Assembly: GCA_019661945.1 (NCBI GenBank)
Contig: JAIFWI010000004.1
Coordinates: forward strand, 1 to 43,469
Length of the DNA: 43,469 bases
Origin: Candidatus Parcubacteria bacterium
GTDB taxonomy: Bacteria; Patescibacteriota; Minisyncoccia; Phycocordibacterales; JAKAEA01
Direction of reading: 5' to 3'
Notes under the pieces: generated by a model
What the model saw: the letters and a program-made list of their open reading frames with translations, nothing else
Told to the model about the DNA's origin: nothing
The model's database searches: none
Shown here: positions 24,616 to 37,100 of the stretch, piece by piece
How the letters are laid out: each line of letters begins with the position of its first letter
Position numbering within the stretch: the first letter of the stretch is position 1
Translations under genes and position numbers: made by a program

Positions 24616-26572
24616 TTTTTGCTACATTAAGTATATTAAGCCATTCCTTGCCATCTGGGCTTTCTGGATTTATATCTAATTCTTTTTTTACTGCGGCCTC
24701 TGCTTCTTTGAAGTTGCCCATTCTGAAATACGCCAATGCTATATAACTATAAACCTCCGGTGTTTTCCAACCGACCCTCAAAGCATTATCTAAATATACC
24801 AATGCGCGCTTTGGATTTGATTGGGTCTTTTGACCAAGTTCCATTTGACCAAGGATCATCCAAATGATTCCCTGCTTGGGGTGTTCTCTAACAATATCAA
24901 AATATGTATTCATAGCTAGGTCTTCCCGGCCAATAATGTTAAACAAGTCCCCAGCCGCTATTTGATCAAATACATGTGAGGAAGTCACAAGATGATTCAG
25001 TTTTTGTTCTGCATTCTCAGCAGTTATTTTGAATGCATTGATAATTTTTTGATTTTCAAGATTATTTCTTAAAAAAATGACCGCATACGGATCTGCGTAG
25101 ACTAAGACCCATGCTGGATCATGAGTTCTGGTATATAAAAATCTTCGTCCACCGACAATATTATCATAGTGATAAAAATAAATGGCATTGAAATTATATT
25201 TCTGAACCATTTCCTGCCATTTCGCTTGGTCTAAAATCATGGCTTGATAGGTATCTTTAAAGAACTCTGGCGAATATGCATCGCCAAAACGATTATCAAC
25301 AAACACTTTTTCTTTAGGATACAAGTGATAAATAAGGTAACTGCCAATATCGGCATCATTAAAAATCGGTCCCTTCAAATCATTTGCTTTAAAAAATTCA
25401 GCCGAACTATTTGCGTATGTCGTTAACCCAAGACCAAACTGTTCACGATAAGAGGTTATATCACGACCCCAAATCATAAGATAGAAAATAATGATGATGA
25501 GGGTGACCATCAGTGCCTGCTTGAATATATGTATGTAATAGAAATGTGTATTGAGATACCTTTTAGATTTTTCAAAAATAGTACTAAAATTTGTTGAAAT
25601 AGCGGGTAGTAAAATAAGCCCAAATAATGCCTGACTTCTAATGACAGAAAAACCAAGGACAGTAGTTCCAACACCTGCCAAAAAATAGAAAATAGGTTTT
25701 CGCTTTATGCTGACAATAAAACTTATACCTAAAAAAACAGTCATTATCATAAATACCACAACGGGCATATCAAATGCTATTGGCTGAAGTGTAAATAATT
25801 CAAATGCCGAACGATTTTCAGAAATGGTAATGGGGAAATCTTTCAGTACATTTAAGCGCAAAGCAAAAAGCGCACCCTTTGGACCATATGGATTTATCAT
25901 GCTCACTAAAACAAGAGCCCCAAGGAGCATGGCAAGTTTTTTAATAATTTTGTTATTCCATAGATTCTTGTAATTTACAATTATCTTTTCAATCATAAAC
26001 CCACCAACGAGTAAAATACCGATGCCGAAAAACAGATGGAGATTAACCCATAAAAGCTGTGCAGGAATTAACCACCAGATTCTCTTGTGGTTAGGATGTT
26101 CTTCGAGATCAAATAGAAAATAAAGAAATAAGACAATAAAAAAATAACTGAATATTTCAGGCCTTGTTGAAGACCGGCCTGATAAAATAATAATGGTAGG
26201 AATAGAAAAAAATGCCACCAGCCAAAAGTCAGCTTTTTTTAGGGCCAACCAAAACAATAATGAGAATGCAGACAGCAGTAAGATAACCTTAAAAATAACT
26301 ATCCCCGTAAAACCAACTGTTTGATTCAAAAGATAGAAAACAACGCCAGAAAGCCAATGATGATTAGCAAATGGCTGATCGGGCTCAGTGTACGAATAGA
26401 CATTCTTTGTTAAAACATCTGAATTTTTGAAAACATCTTCACCATTCTTGATGATCCGTGCCAAATCTTCCGCAACCGGTAATGGTATTTTATGGATCAA
26501 GACTGACGCATAAAAAACCAGGATGAGGATAAAAACAAGAGTTTTAAGATGTTTACTAAGAAGGGTTTTCAA
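24605..26572 (-). CDS. polytopic membrane protein with C-terminal TPR
   Basis: Multiple TM segments; C-terminal TPR-like ALVYLDNALRVGWKTPEVYSYIALAYFRMGNFKEAEAAVKKELDINPES. Confidence 0.82.
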   Translation of the reverse strand: MKTLLSKHLKTLVFILILVFYASVLIHKIPLPVAEDLARIIKNGEDVFKNSDVLTKNVYSYTEPDQPFANHHWLSGVVFYLLNQTVGFTGIVIFKVILLLSAFSLLFWLALKKADFWLVAFFSIPTIIILSGRSSTRPEIFSYFFIVLFLYFLFDLEEHPNHKRIWWLIPAQLLWVNLHLFFGIGILLVGGFMIEKIIVNYKNLWNNKIIKKLAMLLGALVLVSMINPYGPKGALFALRLNVLKDFPITISENRSAFELFTLQPIAFDMPVVVFMIMTVFLGISFIVSIKRKPIFYFLAGVGTTVLGFSVIRSQALFGLILLPAISTNFSTIFEKSKRYLNTHFYYIHIFKQALMVTLIIIIFYLMIWGRDITSYREQFGLGLTTYANSSAEFFKANDLKGPIFNDADIGSYLIYHLYPKEKVFVDNRFGDAYSPEFFKDTYQAMILDQAKWQEMVQKYNFNAIYFYHYDNIVGGRRFLYTRTHDPAWVLVYADPYAVIFLRNNLENQKIINAFKITAENAEQKLNHLVTSSHVFDQIAAGDLFNIIGREDLAMNTYFDIVREHPKQGIIWMILGQMELGQKTQSNPKRALVYLDNALRVGWKTPEVYSYIALAYFRMGNFKEAEAAVKKELDINPESPDGKEWLNILNVAKNAQ

Positions 26573-26921
26573 TATTGAGCGGCGCTACATCTATAATCTT
26601 GTCAGCTACTGGGTCATAAAGAATCACTCTTTGCGCTTTTGAATAGATAAGTACTTTGTCTCCTTTCTTTGCTTTTGTAAAAAATGTCTGCTCTTTAAGT
26701 GCCTCAGGGTCTGAAACTGTGGCTACAGTTGGTTCCTCACCTTGAGGCAAGACCATAAGCTGTCCTACAGCCTTAACGACTAATGCTGCTTGTTGCTGGG
26801 TACTCTGAGCACTGCCAGTTGACCATAATTTATAGGCTAAAAACCCTGATGTACCGACGGCTAGTAAGGTAATAAGGAAAAGACCCGTCCATATGATTTT
26901 GATTCTCTGTAGATTGGGCAT
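26556..26921 (-). CDS. conserved hypothetical membrane-anchored protein
   Basis: TM near N-terminus, then LPQGEEPTVATVSDPEALK...GDKVLIYSKAQRVILYDPVADKIIDVAP; start set at the second ATG (TATCAT-N6-ATG). Confidence 0.75.
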   Translation of the reverse strand: MPNLQRIKIIWTGLFLITLLAVGTSGFLAYKLWSTGSAQSTQQQAALVVKAVGQLMVLPQGEEPTVATVSDPEALKEQTFFTKAKKGDKVLIYSKAQRVILYDPVADKIIDVAPLNIENPS

Positions 26922-27020
26922 ACCCATATGATACCGAGTTCAGCATTTTAAATCAAATGACGATCCCCACTCAGAAATCAACCTATTTTAGCGGTATAAT
27001 ATATTTATAAATAGTATCAT

Positions 27021-27054
27021 AAAAAGAAAAGACCCCTGAGGGTCTTTTCTTTTT
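27021..27054. terminator. bidirectional intrinsic terminator
   Basis: AAAAAGAAAAGACCC ctga GGGTCTTTTCTTTTT. Confidence 0.9.
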
Positions 27055-28057
27055 ATTGAATTCGTCTCGAATCTACTTCTTCATAGATCATTCTTGAGAT
27101 ATCTTGAATAGTTTGTGCAAGTTTTTGAAAATTGTTGCCGCGAGTCATAATACAAATAAGATAGGGGTTTTGCGGATAGTACACAATACCGCAATCGTGA
27201 AGCTGATTATGATCTTTAGAATTAGGTATGCCTGAACGTTCACCATATTTATGAGCCACTACAATCTCAGCTGGAACACCAGCCTTGATGCCTTGATTAA
27301 AGGTTGTACTGGCAAGCAGAGACAGAGCCTGAGTTGATGCCTGCGTTGTGTTTAAAAAAGAAACATTATAGAGTGTCCTAAAAATCGAGGCATATGACTT
27401 CACGCTTATCGTTTCATCTCCTACATTCTGTGGATTCACAATACCAAGATCAAGAAGTGTCTGATATAAAACATTTTGTTTAGGATAGAGACTCTCTAAA
27501 TAACTCTTGAGCACTTCTGCAGATGCATTGTCAGAATAAGTAATCATTCGCTTCAAAAGATCATCAATACTGTAGGGCATTTGTTCCTTAATAGATTCAG
27601 GTGGAGTAATCCACTGAGCTCCCTCAACAATATGCTTGTCAGTGTGATACACCAATTTTGTATTCAGTAATTGTGGATTTTCTTCGGATAGCCGTAAGTA
27701 TGTTAATAAGACGGGTAATTTAAGCAAACTGGCCGGAATAAATTTTGCATCTTCTCTAATACCCATAGTTGGACCATTTTGAAGATCCCGAAAATAAACA
27801 GAAACTGCCGAAATATCACCCGCTTGAGTTTTGAGCTTTACAAACTCATCAATCTTACTTTTAAGAACAATATAATCATGCTTTTTAATCACCTGTTTCT
27901 CAGGAAGATCGGCAAGTTCACAGTTAACATAGGAAAATTCACCATCACTACATGAGGTCTTAGCTCGAGCAAGAAAAAATGACCAGGTTATTGCCCCGAT
28001 GGCAAAACCAATTACAAGCGAGATTGTAATAATAATTCGATTTCTTGAGTTACCCAT
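27053..28057 (-). CDS. class A beta-lactamase-like serine hydrolase
   Basis: FIPASLLKLPVLLTYL (SxxK), ITYSDNASAEVLKSYL (SDN), AHKYGERSG (KTG-like position). Confidence 0.87.
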   Translation of the reverse strand: MGNSRNRIIITISLVIGFAIGAITWSFFLARAKTSCSDGEFSYVNCELADLPEKQVIKKHDYIVLKSKIDEFVKLKTQAGDISAVSVYFRDLQNGPTMGIREDAKFIPASLLKLPVLLTYLRLSEENPQLLNTKLVYHTDKHIVEGAQWITPPESIKEQMPYSIDDLLKRMITYSDNASAEVLKSYLESLYPKQNVLYQTLLDLGIVNPQNVGDETISVKSYASIFRTLYNVSFLNTTQASTQALSLLASTTFNQGIKAGVPAEIVVAHKYGERSGIPNSKDHNQLHDCGIVYYPQNPYLICIMTRGNNFQKLAQTIQDISRMIYEEVDSRRIQ

Positions 28058-28106
28058 CTTTATTAAGGCTTAAAACTAATTCTTATGTAGTATACACTAG
28101 ATCATT

Positions 28107-31100
28107 CTACTCGGAAACTGTAGCTGCCGGCACATCAGTAATTTCTACGACTGGTTCGGTAGGTTGTACTTCAGGTTCAGTTGCTTCATTGTCGACTTCT
28201 TCTACTGGAAGCTCCTCTTTGGCCGGCTCTTCTGTAATTTCTTCTTTAGGCTCTTCCTTCGGCTCTTCAGCAGGAGGTTTTTCTTCGACTACCGGCTGTT
28301 CGACTGGAGGCGGTGGAGGCACTACCACTGCTTCAGTTGAGGTACTTGTTTTTGCACCCTTCACGGCAAGCGCTATCCAGCTAAAGGTAATATCTTCAGG
28401 GGCTGCTTTATTCAGGGTAATCCTGAAACCATGAGTAGTCTTCTTAGAAATGAGGTGCCGAATATCATTGCCAAAGAGCGCATCTTCGAGAGCCTCATCA
28501 GTACTTGAAGCATTTTCTAGAGAAATAGAAGCATTGATAATTGGCTGCTCAAGATATTCTCGTCCAAAGGTGACATCAGCGAATTTCGCTCCCTTTTTAA
28601 TCAGAGCAAACCCAGCTGTATCAGTGGTAAAGTATGGCCGGCCGATGAAGATAAGATCTGATTGAAATGCGAGCATTTCGCCTCCGGTACCAATGCTATC
28701 TACTTCGAGACCATCCCAGATCGTAGCTCGGTTTATAGTCAAAGCTTTTCCTATTGGAGTTGAACTAGCAATTTGGGTCTCAAGCGCTGCAAGACTCGAC
28801 GCCAGATTTACATAGTGCTCTGAAGATGAAGCAAGTAATGCTTTTGTTTCATTAACAAATCCAAAGACTGAAGCAAGCTGGGCACTAACACTCATAGAGC
28901 TCGATGCAGTACTTGTAGCCAAGCTTTCCAATCTATCGGTCAGAGAGGAAATTGAATCTGTAAATATTTCAAGACCCTCTATTTGCTTAGCTACAACTTT
29001 ATTTGCGGTGACCGTGCCAGCAAAGACAGCATTACCATCTGCATCGAAGGTAATAACCGGTGTGCTTGATGCAGAAGCATCTTTAAATGTAGCTGACATG
29101 TCTTCCTTACCAGCCTTAGTTATAATCATCTTGCCACCTTGGGCAAGTTTTAGTTTTATATCATCTTCAACTGCTTCAATAGTATTTACTACCAATGTAT
29201 CAGTCAAAACTCTTGGTGTAATCAATTCAAGTCCGGCGACGACTCTGTCGGTAAAGACTTCAGAAATTGAACTTGAAGCTGTAATATTCTTTTTCTCAAC
29301 CATGAGCTGTGCAAGCATTATTCGGCCAATGTCTAAGCCTGCAGGTATATTATCGCTATCGATACCAGCTCGTTCCAAAAGAACATTCGTTCTAGCACCA
29401 CTTGAATATTGAGTTTGAACAAACATCATTACTTTTCCAGTTGAAGTAGCACCATCTGCTGGAGAAATATAATCTTCAAGAGCCGCACCAATAATTATGC
29501 CCGACTTCTCCATTTTAGCCGCTACGCCTGGAATAGAAGATGGACCAAGTAAATCTCCGGCTTTAATAGGACCGTTTTCCAAAGATACTTTCACTGGTGT
29601 TCGTCCAGCCAAGGCAATAGGTTGTGGATTTTTAGCATCCACACTTTCGCTAATCTTTCTACCCATAGTTATAGCCGGAGCAGTTGAGACAACACCAACC
29701 ACCTTGCTGTCAGGTCCAGCTTTCTCGAGTATTGAAATTTTTTGTAATCCCCATTCTGAGTCGTAATTAAATGAATCTTTACTGATTGAAACAATATCAC
29801 CAACTTCTACATCCTCTTTTGTTTCATACATTTCGGCAAGGTCAGATCCGTTTGTTCCCGAAAGTTCCCAGACGAGGACCATACCTCGAGCACCGGCCGA
29901 AGCAGCACCAGCAGATTCAGATCCACCACCACCTCCACCACCTGGAATTGCACCTGCTTGTCCAGCAGCACCAGTACCTCCAGTAGCAACTGCAGTACCT
30001 CCCATACCTCCCGCGCCTCCAAATGGTGCTCCACCACCATTACCTCCAGCAGCACCGTCGCCAGCTGCGGCACCAAGCGTGCTTCCTCCAGCTTGACCAG
30101 GAACAGTTATCGTACCACCAGAAGCTGTACCACCAGCACCACCAGTGGTACCGGAGTTTGTCTGGCCTGCACCACCGGTAAGAGTACCACCGCTCGCAGC
30201 AAAGCTTGAGGCATTTCCGTTAGCGCCGACAGTTGATGTTGCACCAATAGTCACAGTTACGTTTGCATTGACTGCCACTACTCCAGCGGCGTAACCACCA
30301 CCTCCACCACCTCCGTCAGAGTTGTTTGCGCCTGCAACACCTCCACCACCACCTCCTCCCCAAACTTCAACATAGACGTTATTAACGAAGGCTGGCTTTG
30401 TCCATGTACCGTTGACTGTATGAACTCGGACTGCTTCGACACCGAATCCAGCATCACCACTGCCACCCCCGCTAATACAAGTACCATTAACAGCATAACA
30501 GCCAGTTGTAATATTAAAGCCGACATCTGAGGTTGAAGTAGCTGAAGCATCAATATTCAAACCAGAGAGGGTCGTTGTACCGAAACCATTTCCGGCAACA
30601 GACAGGAATTTGACAGCATTTGAGGAACTGGCAACTTCAAAGACGGGGTTGGTCTGGAGAAGGTTACCTTGAACTGACAGTTTGGCATATGGACTTGTTG
30701 TGCCGATACCTACATTGTTCGCATTGGCTGTTGTTGTACCAATAACGATTGTTGTTGTTCCAGAAACGGCAGTGCCGTTTGCTCCGTAAAATGCAAGTTG
30801 TCCGAATACGCCAGTATTAACAGTACCTGATCCTCCTGAGCCACCAATACAAGTATTGCTAATAGCGTAACATCCTCCAGTAATATTCAAACCAACGTTT
30901 GAGGTTGAGGTTGCTGAACCGGAAATAGTTAAACCTGAAAGGGTTGTCGTGCCAAAACCTGTGGCAGAAACTGACAAAGCCGTAGTTGATGCTGAGGTAA
31001 CAACATTAAAAATAGAACCTGTTAATCCGCCCCATACAGTCAATTTTGATGTAGGTGAGCTCGTACCGATTGCAATACCGCTATTTTGAATACCACCTGA

Positions 31101-34100
31101 ACCATCTGACTGAGCATATACCGTCAACAATGGATTACCGTCAATTTGGGCTGAGTAACTTTGAACCGTGCTAGCTACAGCAGATGAAGTCACCGGCATA
31201 TCAATCCAGCTTAGAATACCACCATCACTATCAAATGTTGTGGCACCGAGAGCTAGATTATCAATACTTGTTAGTCCTGATGAAAAATCATGTCTCAAGG
31301 CTCCATTGCTGACATCAAGCCCACCGGCAAAGGTTGATGTCGCTGTTGTTGAGGTAGCGGTAATATTTCGGCCAACTATTTCTCCGACAACTGAGAGCTT
31401 GGCGTACGGTGAAGTCGTACCAATACCAACATTACCTGAAGAGTTAATTCTCATATACTCAGTCAGTGTTGCTAAGTTATCCGACAATGTACCAAATGTC
31501 AGTGATCCTGCAGTTGATGATGCATACCAGTGTTTAAGGTTTGAACCGGCACTGGTGTCAGTCAAAAGTAGCTGTGGAACAATACCGCTGGCTACTGAAA
31601 GCTTAGCATACGGTGTAGTTGTACCAATTCCAATCTTGCTTGCTGTTGAGGTAAACAGGGTTGATGTACCAACTACCGCTGTACCGTCTGCTGAATAGTA
31701 TGCAAACTGGCCCGTCGTACCTGAACTGACTGTGCCTGATCCGCCTGAACCTCCGACACAAGCACCTGAGATGGCGAAACAACCTCCCGTGAGATTAATG
31801 CCAACGTTTGAGGTTGATGTCGCAGAACCTGAAATAGTCAGACCGGAGAGAGTGGTGGTACCAAAACCATCTCCGGCTACCGTGAGAAATTTAACAGAAT
31901 TCGAGGAGCTCGCAACTTCAAAGACTGGGTTTGTCTGGAGAAGTGTACCCTGCACAGATAATTTTGCATATGGCGAAGAGGTGCCGATACCAATATTGTT
32001 GGCATTTGCAGTTGTAGTACCAATAACAATAGTGGTTGTTCCAGACACGGCAGTGCCGTTGGCTCCGTAGAATGCGAGTTGTCCAAAGATGCCCGTATTA
32101 ACAGTACCTGATCCGCCTGAACCTCCGACACAGGCACCTGAAATAGCGAAACAACCTCCCGTGAGATTAATGCCGTTAGCAAATGTTGATGAGGCATTTG
32201 AAGAGATGATATTAAGAGCATTTGCCTGAACTCCCCAAGCAAAAGTAGATGTAGCTGTCGTTGACGTAGCAACAAGATAATTAACTGTTGGCGACGTTGA
32301 TGCTGCTAATACACTTGTGCCGCCTGTTGAATAAAGCCAGCCTTGGCCAAATGATGTCGCTCCTGTTCCACCATAGAGAACTCCAATTGATGTCGTTGCT
32401 CCAACTACTCCATTTCGAGCATCAAGTGGTCCATTTAATGCGCCGATTGTTACACTACCGTTAAAAATACTCGAACCTGAAAATGTGTTGGTATCGGTGA
32501 ACGTATTAGCAGTGTAAAGTTTCGGAATCGTTGTTGATGCATGAATATAAGAATTAACTCGAGCATCAGTGTAATATAAATTTGTACCCTCAGGGATAGT
32601 AGTAGTAATAAGACCAAGAGATGTCGTCGCTACCTGAGTAATTGTGTTACCTGCCCCACCGATCAGAAGTTGGTTGTTAGTAATTGTCGATAATCCCGTT
32701 CCACCCTTCGTTGCAGCAAGAGTTCCTGAGATTGTTGCAAGTGTTGTTGTTGCCTGCCATGTTGGTACACCACTTACCAAGGCAAGGACAAAGCCATCTG
32801 TTCCAACTGATGTTGTGGCTAATGCTCCCGTACCATTACCAAGAAGAATACTATTTGACAGAATATTGCTCCAACCGGTACCTCCATACAAAACCCCAAT
32901 ACTTGTTGTAGCCGAGACTACTCCAGCATTTGCTTGAAGTGGACCATTGAGTGACCCGATAGTTACACCGCCGTTAAATATACTCGAGCCAGAAAATGTA
33001 TTGGTGTTTGTAAACGTATTAGTAGTATAGAGTTTTGGAATTGTTGTTGATCCGTGAATATATGCATTAACACGAGCGTCGGTGTAATAGAGATTTGTGC
33101 CTTCGGGGATAGTAGTGGTAATGAGTCCGAGAGATGTTGTCGCAACTTGAGTAATCGTGTTACCTGCTCCACCAATTAATAACTGATTGTTTGTAATCGT
33201 TGAAAGTCCGGTGCCACCTTTTGTAGCAGCTAATGTTCCTGAGATTGTTGCAAGTGTCGTCGTTGCCTGCCAAGTTGGCACGCCACTCACCAAGGCCAGA
33301 ACGAAACCATCGGTGCCGGCACTTGTTGTAGCTAAGGCACCTATACCATTACCTAATAAAATACTGTTGGCCTGAATATTATTCCAGCCTGTACCACCAT
33401 ATAATACTCCGATTGATGTTGTTGCTCCGACTACACCATTCCGAGCATCAAGCGGTCCATTTAATGCACCAATAGTTACACCACCATTAAAAATACTTGA
33501 GCCGGAGAATGTATTGGTGTTTGTAAATGTGTTGGCAGTATATGTTTTTGGAATCGTGGTTGAACCATGTATATATGAATTAACCCTGGCATCAGTATAG
33601 TAGAGATTTGTACCTTCAGGAATCGTTGTCGTGATGAGACCTAATGATGTTGTCGCAACCTGAGTAATAGTATTACCGGCACCTCCGATGAGAAGCTGGT
33701 TGTTGGTGATCGTTGATAATCCCGTTCCTCCCCGAGTTGCTGCTAATGTGCCGGTTGTGTCAGCTATTGCAATTCCCAATGTTGAAGTTGCCACGAGTGT
33801 ATAGCCACCTGTGCCATTACCTCGAAGAATTTCTCCAAAATTTGGCGCAGAGGTTAATCCTGTGCCTCCATATAATACTCCTATTGAGGAAGTTGCACTT
33901 ACTACACCTGCATTTGCTTGAATCGGGCCGTTTAGTGCACCAATTGTTACACCACCATTAAAAATACTCGAACCTGAAAATGTGTTGGTATTGGTGAACG
34001 TATTAGCAGTGTAAAGTTTCGGAATCGTTGTTGATGCATGAATATAAGAATTAACTCGAGCATCAGTGTAGTAAAGGTTTGTCCCTTCAGGAATTGTCGT

Positions 34101-37100
34101 GGTAATCAAACCTAAAGATGTTGTCGCTACTTGAGTAATGGTATTACCGGCACCACCAATAAGGAGTTGGTTATTTGTAATCGTTGAAAGTCCCGTTCCA
34201 CCCTTCGTTGCAGCAAGAGTTCCTGAGATTGTTGCAAGTGTCGTCGTTGCCTGCCAGGTTGGCACGCCACTCACCAAGGCCAGAACGAAACCATCGGTGC
34301 CAGCTGATGTCGTGGCCAGTGCTCCAGTACCATTTCCAAGTAAGATGCTATTCGCTTGGATATTGGTCCATCCTGTACCGCCATACAAAACTCCAATACT
34401 TGTCGTCGCTCCAACTACTCCATTCCGAGCATCAAGTGGTCCATTTAATGCACCAATAGTGAGCGTACCATTAAATATATTATTTCCACTGAAGGTGTTA
34501 TTGGTATATGTTTTTGGTATTGTTGTCGAGCCGTGGATAAATGTATTAACACGAGCATCCGTGTGATACAGATTTGTACCTTCAGGTATTGTAGTAGTAA
34601 TAAGACCAAGAGATGTGGTTGCTACCTGAGTTATTGTATTTCCAAGACCGCCAATTAATAACTGATTGTTTGTTATTGTAGATAATCCTGTACCACCTCG
34701 TGTTGCAGCCAAAGTTCCGGTTGTATCTGCAATGGCAATTCCCAATGTTGATGTTGCCACTAAAGAGTATCCTCCAGTATCATTACCGCGAAGAATTTCT
34801 CCAAAGTTTGGCGCAGAAGTTAATCCCGTTCCACCATAGAGTACTCCGATTGAAGTAGTAGCCGATACAACGCCAGCGTTCGCTTGGAGTGGACCGTTTA
34901 ATACGCCAATCGTTACACCACCATTAAATATACTCGAGCCAGAAAAAGTATTGGTGTTTGTAAATGTATTAGTAGTATAGAGTTTCGGAATAGTTGTTGA
35001 TGCATGAATGTACGCATTTACTCGAGCATCAGTGTAGTAGAGGTTTGTGCCTTCAGGAATGGTCGTGGTGATAAGCCCTAATGATGTTGTCGCAACCTGA
35101 GTAATAGTATTACCTGCCCCGCCGATCAAAAGTTGGTTGTTTGTTATCGTTGAAAGCCCGGTGCCGCCTCGAGTCGCTGGTAAAATGCCAGTAGTATCAG
35201 CTAGAGCTATTCCTAAGGTTGATGTTGCAACTAGTTCATAACCACCTGAACCATTTCCTCGTAAAATCTGGCCAAAGCTAGGAGTCGCATTTAAGCCTGT
35301 ACCTCCAAAGGCAACACCTATAGTATCACCCTGCCAGATACCACCAACAACCGTACCAACATTTGATTGAGTTGCTGTAAATCGTGGGAAGGTCGAAGTT
35401 GCTGTTGTCGTTGCAGTAAAGTATGCGCCAACTATTTCACCAACTACAGAAAGTTTTGCATAGGGTGATGTTGTACCAATACCGACATTACCGCTAATAT
35501 AGCTATTACCAATAACTTCAAGAGCTGCCAATGATGTCGTAGCTGAGGCACCAACCAGCACTTGATTTGTGGTTGTGGCCAATCTAATACCCGAACCATT
35601 AAAGAATGTCCAATTAGTATCAGAACCGCTGCCGCTGCCAGATCCACAATTCGAACCAGTACCGGTCAGAAGTCCGCCAGTGCTAAATTGTGCACAACCA
35701 GTTTGGCCGATAACATTAAATGAACCTGATACTGCGAGATTGGTAGAAGTAGCATTCGATGAAGTGGCATTTGTAAATATTGCTGTTGATGCTGAACTTG
35801 CTCCAATAGGAGTATTGTTAATTGTTCCACCTGAAATAGTAAGATCATTAGCAACTCGTGCATCCGCCAATGTTCCTGTCCATGTTGGCGTAAAGGTATG
35901 TGTTGAGCCTGAAGAAGTAATTGTTAATCCAATATTCGTGTCAGTTGATGTGGCAAATGTCTGACTTGCAGCAGTAAGCGCTGGTGAAAATTCCGCACCA
36001 AGTGATGTAATCGCTGTGGTCACTAACCCCAGCGACGACGTGGCGGTTAAGGTATATCCTCCTAGTGCATTACCCAGGAGAAGCTGACCATATGTTGGTG
36101 CAGTGCTGAGGCCGGTTCCACCATATAAAACTCCGATACTTGTTGTAGCGGAAACGACTCCCGCATTAGCTTGAAGTGGTCCATTCAATGCACCAATAGT
36201 TACTCCACCGTTAAAAATACTTGGGCCAGAGAATGTGTTGGTATTCGTAAATGTATTCGAAGTGTACAATTTTGGAATTGTAGTCGAACCATTGATGTAC
36301 GCATTAACTCGGGCATCCGTATAGTAGAGATTTGTACCCTCAGGAATTGTTGTAGTGATGAGACCTAATGAGGTTGTAGCGATCTGAGTAATAGTATTAC
36401 CTGCCCCGCCAATCAAAAGTTGGTTGTTGGTGATGGTCGATAATCCTGTTCCACCTCGAGTTGCAGCTAAGGTACCAGTTGTATCACCAATGGCTATTCC
36501 CAAGGTTGATGTTGCAACCAGAGTGTATCCACCAGTACCATTACCTCGGAGAATTTCTCCGAAGTTTGGTGCTGAAGTTAAACCAGTGCCACCATACAAA
36601 ACTCCAATTGATGTCGTTGCTCCAACTACTCCATTTCGAGCATCAAGTGGTCCATTTAATACACCGATAGTCACACCTCCATTAAAAATACTTGCGCCAG
36701 AAAACGTATTGGTGTTTGTGAAAGTATTAGCTGTGTAAAGCTTCGGAATCGTTGTTGACCCGTGAATGTAAGAATTGACTCGGGCGTCAGTGTAGTAAAG
36801 ATTTGTACCTTCGGGAATTGTTGTGGTAATGAGTCCAAGAGAGGTAGTCGCAACTTGGGTAATTGTGTTACCTGCCCCGCCAATCAAAAGTTGGTTGTTC
36901 GTGATAGTCGAAAGTCCGGTGCCACCTTTTGTAGCAGCTAATGTTCCCGAGATTGTTGAAAGTGTTGTGGTTGCTTGCCAGGTTGGTACACCACTCACTA
37001 ATGCAAGTACAAACCCATCGGTGCCGGCACTTGTTGTAGCTAATGCTCCCGTGCCATTTCCAAGCAAAATGCTATTCGCTAGGATATTTGTCCATCCAGT

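Noticed and set aside
26995-27054. Small RNA from TATAAT at about 26995 ending at the bidirectional terminator
   Set aside because: Only a -10-like box in AT-rich DNA; no supporting structure besides the terminator.
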